This document shows positions 35,619 to 46,734 of a DNA stretch of 64,000 nucleotides, piece by piece (position 1 is the stretch's first letter; every line of letters starts with the position of its first letter). This DNA comes from Gelatoporia subvermispora B (lineage: Eukaryota; Basidiomycota; Agaricomycetes; Polyporales; Gelatoporiaceae). Under the pieces are notes generated by a model. That model did no database searches, had not been told where the DNA came from, and worked only from the letters and a program-made list of their open reading frames with translations. The DNA lies in NCBI GenBank assembly GCA_000320605.2, contig KB445807.1:249825-313824 (forward strand), read 5' to 3'. A program made the position numbers and the translations under genes.

Positions 35619-38526
35619 CTACTCAAAAAGCCCAACAACAATATCTTGCATCTTTCCATCCCGGATCGCCTGGTCGTGTCTCGTCAGCCTCGAACTGGAA
35701 TTGCAAAACCCGCTGACAACATACCTCATGGATCAGGGATATATTTTGTCCAATGGAGATCTCCTGCGTGTGGAATCCCTCCAAGTTCTGCGAGCCGTGC
35801 ATACGGATGCCCAGCGTCACTCGCACGTATTCATATACCGCGCGCGTGCGCCCCAAGAATGCACTTGCTGGTGCTCCACCCTTATCGCCCGCGAGATACG
35901 CCTGGCGGAGACCCTCCAGCAGCTGCGTCGCGCGTGCCGCAACCTGCTCACGGAATGCCGGGATCCTACCCATGGCCGCCTCGGCACCATGCGCGGCGCA
36001 GAAGTCGACAATAGGCGTCGTGGTCGCAGCCGCGACGGTGCGCATGCGCGGCGCGGCATCCATAGTGCTCGTGTGCTCCAGCTCGCGGATAACCGCACGT
36101 ATCAGGAGTGTATAGAGCTTCTCGAGGTCCGCCGGTGCCAGGTAGCTCCCGAAGTGCTCTACGAGCTGCTTGTGAACGAGCGCCTGCACGCCCGCCTCGA
36201 GCTCGCGCTGGAGCGCCCGGAGGTCGAGCGCTTGGCAGAGCGCGTAGAGATAGCTGGCGATAAGCATTGATAGGACCTCCAGCGCGTTGATCGTAGCGCG
36301 CGCAGATACCAAAGCCATAGAGCTGCGCCAATGTCAGCTCTACGTTTCATGTAGAGGAAAGAATAGGAACCACTCACTTGACAGCTTGATTGTGCATCTC
36401 TGCAGACTGCACGTGCGTCGAGACCGGGTTGGCGAGATATCCCAGTTCTGCAACGTACGCCGCAGAGTGAATGTCAATGCCCTTGGCGTGATAGTTGAGC
36501 GAGGGGTCCGTTGCGGCCAAGTTCGGTGGTAGTCCACGATTCATTGCCGGGTTGATGAGCTCTGTGCACTGCGCGAACAGGAGCTTGCCGATGTGGTGCA
36601 GCGCCAGGCGAGTCTTCTCCATTGCGTTAGTGACAGACATAGCCTGGAAATTACCACCATGGTGGATAAGACCGGTCTCGCCGTCAATGAGCGGGTTGTC
36701 CGTAGCTAACCGCCAAGTGTCAGAAGCGAGCTCATAGACCAAGCTAATTACGATCACTCACTTGAGTTGCATTCCCGCGTGATAACCGAGAGGGCCGAGA
36801 GGATGTCTTCGATCTGCGGACCCAGGAACTGAGCTGATGTGCGTAGGGGGTACCGGTCCTGACGCAGCTCTCCGTCATCGTCTGAGATGTGCTTCTCCTC
36901 TTCGAGCGTGACAGCGAATTGCGTGTCCGCCAGCAGACGAGTAATGTTCGCAGCAGCCTCGACCTGCCCAGGGTGCGGGCGTGCCACTTCGTGAATGAAT
37001 GGGTCAAAAGAACCCTGTGCCCCAAGCATCGCCTCTGTACCCATCGCCGTGCATACCTGCGCAAGGAGTGCCAAGTGAGTTGCATCGTGCAGTGCGAGTG
37101 CCGCAACGGACGCTGAGAAGGCGGTGCCGTTGAGGATCCCAAGATGTTCTTTTGATGAGAGGGGGATTGGCGCGACGTCGTGCGCCGCAAGCGCCTGGTC
37201 TGAGGGCACAATTTGGCGTGCGCCGAACGTGGCTGGTCCGTCGAAGACACGGATGGACAGGTTCCCAATCAGGACACCAGCGATGTAAGATAGTGGCGAC
37301 AAGTCTGCAGACGAAATCATGGAGTGTCAGATCACGGGTGTGAACGGAAGGCTATCGGGGAACAAAGATGCCGGGAGATATTCTCCCATCACATATCTTC
37401 GATCCGCACCAAAGCTGATTGCGACCGGAACACTCACCTCCAGAGGCGGAAATACTGCCACGAAGTGGGACAAGGGGGACAATGTTCTCCCGCAACAGCT
37501 CGCCCATCTTTTCGATAAGTTCCCACCGCACGCCGGAGTGCCCTCGGATGAGGGAGTTCATGCGTACCAGGATTGCCCCGCGCACCCATGCTTCAGGCAT
37601 GCTAGTAGACGCCAGCGGATCGAGGAGAGGCAATACTGGGAGAGGCGCAGTGACATCTGATGGCAGGACGCCGCTCTGTTGATGTTGCAACAATGCATGG
37701 CCCAGTGCGATGGGGTTGTTAGTGCGGGTATCAGCTGCAGCAAACTCAATCAGGAAAGACAGCTCGCGGATATGATCATAGAACTGACCGCTGCCGCCGA
37801 ATCCAGTGCTGACGCCATAGACGCTAGTCTCGGCGCTAACCTTGTCCACAATCACTTTGCGGCTTTGTGCAACGCGCTCTTGCGTCCGCGGCGAATCGTC
37901 GAGCGTAACAGGCGCGCCATACCGCGCCGCAGCAGTCACCGCTGGAAGTGATAGCGTGTGTCCGTCCACGATGATGGGCTTGCCATTCCTGTGATAGATG
38001 TGAGAATTAGTGGACTGTCCTTGACGGATCGCAGAACCATCTGATGATGAGCAGTGGCAAACTGGCTTCAGCTAAGCAACGCGTACTGCGATGCGTCAAC
38101 AGCTTCGATGAATGTGACCCGAAGCGCATTGCGAGAGCTTCGCGCGTGCAAACGCGTCAAGTCGCGTGAGAGAGACTGCTCTAACCGCCAGTCACTTGGG
38201 TTTGATTGCACTGCAAGTCTGGCAACGTTGGGCATCTGCCACAACGCTGCAAGACTGCACAGGGGCAACCAAAGAGGCACCGAAGATTGCATACTGTGCC
38301 TGAGTAATCGCCCGACGTGGGAGGTAATGATCGACGCGACTAACCTGAACGCTTGCAATTCTTTGTGGTCGTGGACGAAGCTGGCTAGCAATGTTGCGCT
38401 GGACGACGCGGTGCGCCCTGCCTCGATATGTCCATGAATGGGCATTGCGGCGAAGCCAGACGCCTTTCGCGACACAGGGGATCTGTACAGGGGCTCAGAG
38501 GTGTGGCTGACGGTTTTGGTTGGCAT
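35619..38526 (-). CDS. PAL: Phenylalanine ammonia-lyase (PAL/PTAL)
   Basis: Seven exons: 38526-38345, 37988-37789, 37734-37438, 37304-36762, 36705-36378, 36322-35725, 35669-35619. Total 732 aa, the usual fungal PAL length. The enzyme deaminates L-phenylalanine (often also tyrosine) to cinnamate, feeding aromatic breakdown and secondary metabolism. The MIO prosthetic group forms from Ala224-Ser225-Gly226 in [14 protein letters not shown]. Catalytic Tyr118 lies in [17 protein letters not shown]. The selectivity pair is His145-Gln146 ([11 protein letters not shown]), the same H-Q pair as in Rhodosporidium PAL, suggesting mixed Phe/Tyr activity. Further family strings are [40 protein letters not shown] and [17 protein letters not shown]. 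Intron 1 (37989-38344, 356 nt) is six times longer than the others but needs no extra exon to complete the protein. A TATA box lies about 100 nt upstream. Confidence 0.95.
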
Positions 38527-38628
38527 GCTCGAGGAAGTGGGGAGATAGTGTTGCGAGGGCGAAGGAGGTTTTGAGAACGCAGAATGAGGAGGCGGATTGC
38601 TGAGGCCAGTAATTCGACATTCGAGCAG

Positions 38629-38635
38629 TTTTATA
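38629..38635 (-). promoter_or_regulatory. TATA box of the PAL gene
   Basis: TATAAAA on the minus strand, 103 nt before the PAL ATG. The position suits a core promoter with a leader of about 70 nt. Confidence 0.5.
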
Positions 38636-41272
38636 CAGACTGGGCGGTGTGATCACGAAGTCAACAGGGCGCAACGTATGATAGCATACCTGTCCTCCGG
38701 TTGCGCGCAGATCACAGCTGCCCCTCGCCGTCGAGATCCGGCCGTCCGGTATTCCTGTTCTGACCTGTTCCATTACGATGAACTTTAGCGGCCTAGGCCA
38801 ATGGTGTTCATACGGCTGAGTCCTCCTGGGACCCTCCCGGTGAGCTTTCCTGATATCCTCCCTCCACAAGCTCCGCCCGAGTGACGGTCGCTCCAAAATC
38901 CCCCCTCCAGTCGGATTAGATAAGGGCTTTTTTGGCATCTCCCCGGCCCTGCGCCCGGTTCCAATTGGTTTCTCGGCGACTATGGTCGGCGGACGGGCGG
39001 AAGAGGGAGGACCGGTGGCTGTTACGTCCGGCATCCATAATGTCATTCTTTGGCGCTGTCCGGCGTTGCCGAAATTGATCACGACCTGCGCCACCAAATT
39101 TGCTGACTTCCTGACCCTGCCTCAGGCATCTAGAAGCCAGACGCTCAGCTCAGGTTGTATCTCACCATTCATCCTATCTCGGCGACTTTCCGACGACGAA
39201 CGATGCGAGTCAATAATAGACCGAATGGACGATCCCTGTGTAGACGCAACACACAGAGCGGGTGAAATGTCGCGTAGTACAGCCATCTGGTTTCCAGAAA
39301 AGGAGGCACTACGCCTCGGAGCGGTCCATATGCTGTCCCTTCATTCTTGACTCGCTGACATCTGTGAGTCAGGACTCAGCAGTAAAGCATTGCCTTCGAT
39401 GGATTGTATCTTGGTTGCTATGCTCTAAGTGACTCTTGACCAGTCTATCGGCGCATTTCCTCGAGTCACGAATGCCAATTTCTGCCTCGACACCTGATTG
39501 CGGTCCTGTGCCACCGGAAGTGGACATCTCACGCACACCGCGTGTGGTCTGTATATTATTCCGCCGATTGGACTGTAGTTTACTTCGTACTTGGGCGTAA
39601 AACATCAAACGCGGCAACTAACGATGCCGTGACCGTTTCTACCCTCTCAGCCCGGTCTCTGCCCGAGATGTGTTCACAGCGTCAACCTAAGAAGGAATCA
39701 CAAACCCTCCTTTCCCTGTCAGAAGGCACCGGAAGTCCCAAGAGTACGTTTCGCTGCCTATTTGGAGCATAATCAGCGTCGATGCAGATGCGGAAGGCTC
39801 ATCATCTGACGCTGTGCGGCTACCATGGTAGCGCTAGCAGGCAACGATTTTGATCACGAAAATATGAGCGACTGGCGCATCTGAGCCCTGGTGCATGCTT
39901 GCGGCATCAGGGATCTGTGGGGCATCCCTTATGTGGCAGGTCATGCGTATCTCGCTTGTATGTTGCTCTGTATAATGCTCCGGCCGAGCTGTTCTCACTG
40001 CGTTATAGGTTCGAGCAGATCGCATTCCAGAAGAACATCTGACTGCGACGTCATTTTCGCTTCTGCATCTCCGCGTGCTTTCCACTGGAGCAGAAATGAG
40101 CCAGTGAATCGGAGGCTGCTTCCGCAGCCTGTTCGTAGTCTGTAAGACACACGTGCTGGGAGTGACAACGGGCATTGGCCGCAATGCTCACAAAGCGACA
40201 TGAGGGTCGCAGACTGCCATGTTGCCTTATCAAACGACCCTTGGCGACTTCGTTGGCTCCGTGCGACAACAGCCGATTAGGTTCGATGCTGCGCAATGTT
40301 TTTAGCCCCCATTCTTCGGCCGTTGAGTCTAGGTCCACCTGAGTGCAGCGGACCAATGACGAGCGTAGACCCCCTGCACTATGAGCAAAAACCATCATGC
40401 TCGTGTCATTGCTGTGCGTCCAACAATATGGTTGCGATATTCTTTCTGTGACGACTGTCTATTCCTAACCGCATACTCGCAAGTACAGAGCAATCGCCAA
40501 CGCCTCTTTCGCGAATCCAATCGTAGTGTCATGTTTTGTAAAGAGGGCTCAATCACGGAGAAGACTCCCATGCCAGTTTTCGATGAATAAAAAGACGGTT
40601 AATCTAGCCCCTGTGCTGAGGAATATATGAGAGCCAATGTCGCGAAACACTTTGGACCCTTCATAGGCTTCGTTTCTCAGACATGAACCGAGTTACACGT
40701 ATCGTCTACAGCTTTCCATCAACTGAGCTGTGAGAATGCGCAATTTGCATAATGTCACTGGAATCATGTCAACGGGAATGCATGAAAATAGCCTAATCCT
40801 TAGGTCCCCGTTGATTTTACCGGGGGAGTGGGTGGAGATGAGAACCCGCCCAGTCCATGTCCTGCCAACCACCTGTGCCGCATGAGTCTTCCCTTGACGC
40901 AGTACAGGAACGTCATCATGATGTCGGCCGATGTACGCTTCGAGTTTAGTATCTCGTCAAGGGCACGCACATGGCTAGGGCATCTCCTGATTGATACTTC
41001 AGGAGTCTCGGTCGTCGATACCAAAGAAATAAAGCCATCATCCTATTGTCACAGATGCAAGTCAAGCAGTGTTGCTCCTGTGTGAAAAGTGTATTCCAAG
41101 CGCAGAGACTATCATCCTGCGTAGTGATCAACAGATGCTCAGACAAGGGGGTTCAGCCACCCGCGCTCGATTTAGTAACATACCTTTCCCACGCACTTTC
41201 TCCCAGACCCTCCACCTTCTCCGACTCCATCTGCCCCGCTCTTTCGCTTGAGATTAGCTTGCGAGTGTCAGC
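38636..41272. other. Long intergenic region, no supported gene
   Basis: About 2.6 kb between the divergent PAL and FCF1 genes. Short open frames on both strands lack motifs and splice continuations. It probably contains PAL upstream regulatory sequence; I cannot define sites. Confidence 0.4.
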
Positions 41273-42139
41273 ATGGTATGCTCATCTACAATTGTGCCTC
41301 AGCGGAAGATTTACCATCAAGCAACACAGGGCAGAGCCAAGAAGACGAGAAAATTTGCCACAGTCAAGCGTCTCCTAAATCCAAATGACATACGGCTGTG
41401 CGTCAGGCGTAACTGCCACTGTGTTCTAGTATTCGCGGCATGCTGATGCCTACACGACAGGAAGGAGAATCAGCTGAAACAGCAGAAAAAAGAGGAAGAG
41501 GAGAAGGCCAAAGCGGTTCGCAGGGTGTACGTCGCGCCGCTTCGCCACCAGACGAACGCTCGCTCACCTCATCTCCGTCGTGCAGCCAACCTGTCGCATC
41601 ATCGCTCTTTTTGCAACACAACAATGCTCTTGTACCGCCATATCGTGTTCTTATTGATACCAACTTTATTAATTTCAGCCTGCAAAACAAGCTGGAGCTG
41701 ATCAGCGGGATGATGGACTGCCTCTACGCCAAATGTGAGTGTATGCATACTCTGTCTCCGCCTTTCCTTAACATTCCCGGTAGGCATACCCTGTGTTACG
41801 GACTGCGTGATGGCAGAATTGGAAAAACTTGGGCATCGATACCGGGTTGCACTGCGGTACGCCATCTTTGAATTCTCGTCCATCTTTCCGTGTCCTGACG
41901 TCCATCTCCGCAGGGTGGCCCGCGATCCGCGCTTTGAGCGACTAAAATGCTCGCATTCCGGAACGTACGCGGATGACTGCCTTGTACAGCGTGTTACCTC
42001 ACACCGGTGCTACATCGTGGCTACATGTGATCGGGAGCTGCGGCGGCGCATCCGGCAGGTTCCTGGTGTACCGTTGATGTACATTGTCCGCAGACGATAC
42101 GCCATCGAGCGGCTACCCGACCAGGGTGCCCCGGTTTGA
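41273..42139 (+). CDS. FCF1: rRNA-processing PIN-domain endonuclease FCF1/UTP24
   Basis: Six exons: 41273-41275, 41330-41397, 41461-41526, 41586-41734, 41784-41856, 41914-42139. Total 194 aa, the family size (yeast 189). FCF1/UTP24 is the SSU-processome nuclease that cuts pre-rRNA at sites A1/A2 in the nucleolus. The N-terminus reads [24 protein letters not shown], the conserved lysine-rich motif. The PIN domain follows, with acidic metal ligands in [39 protein letters not shown] and [12 protein letters not shown]. The CXXC-type cysteines CIPCVTDC are also present. Exon 1 contributes only the ATG, because no Met precedes the AKKTRK motif in exon 2 and AG occurs exactly at the join. The gene is 411 bp upstream of CPA2. 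Confidence 0.95.
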
Positions 42140-42476
42140 TTGGACTGGGCTTATGTTGGTCAGGTCTCTTGTCCTCCATTCGTTCCGCTGTGTCGCTCTC
42201 CCTCGTTTAACATGTAGCATAGTAGTCTCATGTATTTCTCTGTTATCAGGAAGCGGGTCTCCGTCCGTTGTTCACCGGTACCGGTCATCTCTGCACTTCT
42301 CGCTATCGAAGCTATTCACGAAGTCAGGTTCAGACTTAGCTTAAGTTTACTTATAAGCGGATTGAAAGGACATTTACCGCGAACGTTAGACCAGCCGGCG
42401 CTTGATCGTTTATTCGCTTTAAGCGGGCCGTGGAGTGACGTCTTGATCCTCTAACTCCCAAAATTTCGAGTCGAGT

Positions 42477-42483
42477 CGAGTCA
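42477..42483 (+). promoter_or_regulatory. Gcn4/Cpc1-like site upstream of CPA2
   Basis: CGAGTCA differs by one base from the general amino-acid-control consensus TGA(C/G)TCA. It is 68 nt before the CPA2 ATG, at the end of a GAGTC triple repeat. Confidence 0.35.
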
Positions 42484-42512
42484 GGACTGCTACGCGGATC
42501 TCTACTTCCCCT

Positions 42513-42519
42513 CGAGTCA
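42513..42519 (+). promoter_or_regulatory. Second Gcn4/Cpc1-like site upstream of CPA2
   Basis: A second CGAGTCA, 32 nt before the ATG. It is so close that it may lie in the transcribed leader. Confidence 0.3.
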
Positions 42520-42550
42520 TCCTCTCGCAGGTTGTCCTCGAACAACTAGC

Positions 42551-45500
42551 ATGAGTCTCCTACGGCTCCAGGCCGGCTGGAGCCTACGAGCTCGACATCC
42601 TCGTCTCACGCGACAGTTCCACGTTTCGCGCCCCCGGTTGGCTCTCGCACCCACAAAACCCGTCAGGGCCATCGCGCAAGCTGCCGTTGGGTCCTTTGGT
42701 CAAGAAGACGGCGAGCATGTGCTGAGTTCCCCTTCGGAGCTTGCGCGCAAGCTCTCTGCGAAGGTCCTCCCGAAGATCCCGCGCCCGGACGTGCGGAAGG
42801 TTCTCATCGTCGGCAGTGGTGGTCTTAGTATCGGTCAAGCAGGCGAGTTCGACTACTCTGGCTCGCAGGCTCTCAAGGCACTGCGCGAAGAGGGCGTCGA
42901 CGCGGTTCTTATCAACCCGAACATCGCTACATGGCAAACGTCGCACGAGCTCGCCTCGGAGGTTTACTTCTTGCCCATCACTGCAGACTACGTCGCATAC
43001 GTCCTGGAAAAGGAACGACCTGATGGTATCTTGCTTACATTTGGTGGACAAAGCGCTCTCAATGTCGGTATCGCCCTCGATCGTATGGGTGTTTTGGAGC
43101 GGCTTGGTGTTCAGGTTTTGGGAACCCCCATTCGGACGTTGGAAGTGTCGGAGGATCGTGATTTATTCGTCCAGGCTCTGAAGGGTACGTTCGAACCGCA
43201 ATTCTGGTGTTATTCTCTCTCCCATCTCTGCGCATGACTCATGTTCGACTTTTGCACCACCAACTATCATTTTCGCCATCGGATCACGTGATGCAACGCG
43301 CTAACGCGTTTGACCCATAGAAATCGACATTCCCGCCGCGCAATCCACTGCTGTCTCTTCGGTTAACGACGCACTCAAGGCTGCTGAACAGATTGGCTAT
43401 CCTGTTATTTTGCGTTCTGCTTTCACACTTGGTGGTCTCGGTTCCGGCTTCGCAAACAACCCTGATGAACTTCGTGACCTGTCTGCAAAGTCTCTCAGTC
43501 TCAGCCCCCAGGTCCTCATCGAGCGGAGTATGAAGGGCTGGAAGGAGCTCGAGTACGAAGTCGTTCGGGATGCTGCTGACGTATGTGCTCAATCGATATG
43601 TCTCACGAGGTTGTGCTGATGGCTCCCCAGAACACGATCATCTGCTGCAACATGGAGAATTTCGACCCGCTTGGCACACACACTGGTGATTCGATTGTCG
43701 TCGCGCCCTCGCAGACGCTTCCGGATGATGAGTACCACATGCTGCGTTCCGCGGCCCTCAAGGTTATTCGGCACCTCGGCGTTATTGGCGAGTGCAACAT
43801 TCAATATGCACTGAACCCGAAGTCGCGCGAGTACTGTGTCATTGAGGTCAACGCCCGTCTCAGTCGGTCCAGGTAAGATTTTGGCCTACCCAGCGGTATC
43901 TGCTGTGACTCACCCATTGTGTACAGTGCTCTGGCATCAAAGGCTACTGGATACCCGCTCGCGTACACGGCCGCGAAGATCGCCCTCGGGCACACTCTTC
44001 CCGAGCTGCCGAACGCGGTGACGAAGACCACTACTGCCTGCTTCGAGCCCTCGCTTGACTACATTGTGACCAAGATCCCCAAGTGGGACTTGGCTAAGTT
44101 CTCCAACGTAAACCGGGAGGTCGGCTCGTCGATGAAGTCTGTCGGAGAGGTCATGGCCATCGGTCGCACGTTCGAGGAGTCTCTGCAGAAAGCCATTCGT
44201 CAGATCGACCCTCGCTGGAAGGGCTTCGAGGCGTACGTCGCTCCTGAGGACCTGGACGGTGCACTCTCGAAGCCGACCGACATGCGTCTCTTCGCAATCG
44301 CGTATGCTATGTTCAACAAGAAGTACACGGTTGACCAGCTCCACGATTTGACGAAGATTGACAAGGTATATCTGATGGAGCCCCATCACTTGGGCCTGGT
44401 TCTGATGTTGTTATTATAGTGGTTCCTGTACAAGATCGACAACATCGTCCAGACAGTCTACGCCATCAAGGAGGCCGGCTCGATCGAGAAGATCGACCAG
44501 GCCCTCATGAAGCGTGCGAAGTGCATGGGCTTCTCCGACGCACACATTGCAGATCTCGTCTCCTCGACTGAGGACGTCGTCCGCGCGCACCGCAAGTCTC
44601 TCGGTATCACGCCCTTTGTCAAGCGTATCGACACCCTCGCGGCTGAGTACCCGGCGCACACGAACTACCTCTACACGACCTACAACGCCTCGGAACACGA
44701 TGTCGAGTTCGACGAGCATGGCACGATGGTCCTGGGCAGTGGTGTGTACCGCATTGGCAGCAGTGTCGAGTTCGATTGGTGTGCAGTCACGTGCGCACGC
44801 AAGCTCCGCCAAATGGGCAAGCGCACGGTCATGATCAACTACAACCCAGAAACCGTCTCTACGGACTTCGATGAGGCCGACAGGCTGTACTTTGAGGAGC
44901 TTGGCTATGAGCGTGTGATGGATATCTACGAGCTGGAGCAGGCTCAGGGTGTCATTGTTAGCGTCGGTGGTGAGTGAACATGACCCACTTCTTCGTGTGT
45001 CTTGCCTTAAATGCTTCATTCAGGTCAATTGCCGCAGAACATTGCGCTCCGCCTCAAGCAGAACAATGTGACAGTACTTGGGACCGACCCAGAGAAGATC
45101 GACAGTGCGGAGGACCGCCACAAGTTCTCTTCCATCCTGGATAGCATCGGTGTCGACCAGCCGGAGTGGACTGAGGTGTCTTCCGTTGATGCTGCGAAGG
45201 AGTTCGCCCGCAAGGTTGGGTAAGTGGAGTGAGATGTCACTCGTAGCTGTTTGCTCACTCCACCACAGCTACCCCGTCCTCATCCGTCCCTCGTATGTCC
45301 TCTCGGGTGCAGCGATGAACGTTGTGTACGAAGAGTCCGCTCTCGAGTACAACCTCTCTGCTGCCGCCTCTGTCTCCCCGCTTCACCCGGTCGTTATCTC
45401 TAAGTTCATCGACAATGCTCAGGAGATCGATGTCGATGCTGTCGCACACAAGGGCAAGCTCCTCCTGCACGCGATCTCTGAGCACGTTGAGAACGCGGGT

Positions 45501-46639
45501 GTGCACTCTGGCGACGCGACGCTCGTCCTCCCGCCGTTCTCGCTGACGGACCTGGATATGTCTCGCCTCAAGCAGATCGCAGAGAAGGTCGCTGCTGCGT
45601 TCGAGATCTCTGGACCATTCAACATGCAGGTTATCCGCAAGCCGGCGGACTCTCCGGAGGAGGAGCCGCAGCTCAAGGTCATCGAGTGCAACCTCCGTGC
45701 ATCTCGGTCGTTCCCCTTCGTATCTAAGGTTCTCGGACGCAACTTCATCGACTTTGCCACCGCGGCGATCGTCGGCCAGGATGTGCCTGAGCCCGTTGAC
45801 ACTATGACCGAGAAGCGCGACTACACTGCGGTGAAGGTCGCCCAGTTCTCGTGGACGCGTCTTGGTGGTGCTGACCCCTTCCTCGGTGTCGGTGCGTTTT
45901 GTGCTCATCTTACTGCCTCGGAGTGTGTTCTGACGTTATGCTTTGTAGAGATGGCTAGTACTGGTGAGGTTGCGAGCTTCGGACGGGACATCCACGAAGC
46001 GTACTGGGCCTCACTGCTCAGCACCACTGGCTTCAAGGTGCCTCGCCCGAACACTGGCGTGCTCATCGGTGGCGACATTACCAAGCCTGAGATGAAGACC
46101 GTTGCGAAGGGCCTGTGCGACCTCGGGTTCAAACTCTACTGCTCGTCTCCTTCCGTGGAGGAGTTCCTCAACAACCTGCCCTACGTCTCCGCGAAGCGCA
46201 TCTTCTTCCCAACGAAGGACAAGCGCAAGCTCCGCGAGGTCTTCGACGAATATGACATTGAGTGTGTCATCAACCTCGCCAAGGCTCGTGGCAAGGATGT
46301 CACGGACGAGGACTATGTGGCCCGCCGGTAAGTAGACCTGCCCTTCAATCCCCTTTACATTGCTGACATTTTATACAGAAATGCGGTCGACTTCGGCCTC
46401 CCTCTGCTCAACAACGCTCGCTGCGCCCAGCTCTTTGTTGAGGCGCTGGCGAAGAAAATTCCTCAGGGTGGCTTGCGTGGCTACTCCGAGGGCCGCATTC
46501 CCTCCGAGGTGCGCTCTTGGCGCGAGTTCGTCGGTAAGCGGGCATGAACCAAAACGAACCCTCTTGTTCCCCCGCTGCCATCAAAATGCTTTCATCACAT
46601 GATCATGTCTCAGACGTGCGGACGGACACGTCGCTGTGA
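42551..46639 (+). CDS. CPA2: Carbamoyl-phosphate synthetase, arginine-specific large subunit (mitochondrial)
   Basis: Ten exons: 42551-43184, 43321-43580, 43631-43872, 43927-44365, 44420-44969, 45024-45219, 45269-45891, 45949-46327, 46379-46533, 46614-46639. Total 1167 aa, with every phase matching. The enzyme makes carbamoyl phosphate from glutamine-derived ammonia, bicarbonate and 2 ATP for arginine synthesis, with the CPA1 glutaminase subunit (not in this window). An N-terminal arginine-rich, acid-free leader (about 40 aa) indicates mitochondrial import, as in Neurospora. The first ATP-grasp half starts [29 protein letters not shown], followed by [22 protein letters not shown]. The second half shows YHxN-type [34 protein letters not shown] and NMQVIRKP. 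The C-terminal MGS-like regulatory domain ([10 protein letters not shown] to the end) is intact. The 3' end converges on the amadoriase gene, 95 bp away. Confidence 0.97.
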
Positions 46640-46734
46640 AAAGTACCGGTAGTAGAATTGCTCCATTTGTATACCTAATTGTGGATCTAGACTACTTGCG
46701 TTATTGCATTGCACTTGCATTCTTCCCCTACCTC

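Larger units (their letters stand above)
42140..42550. other. FCF1-CPA2 intergenic region with CPA2 promoter
   Basis: Holds the CPA2 upstream region: a TGACGTC core at about 42436, three GAGTC repeats at about 42472-42482 and two CGAGTCA sites (listed separately). No gene. Confidence 0.5.

Noticed and set aside
38068..38344. Continuation of PAL exon 1 as coding sequence
   Set aside because: The frame ends without PAL motifs, whereas splicing 38345 to 37988 gives the expected N-terminal sequence.
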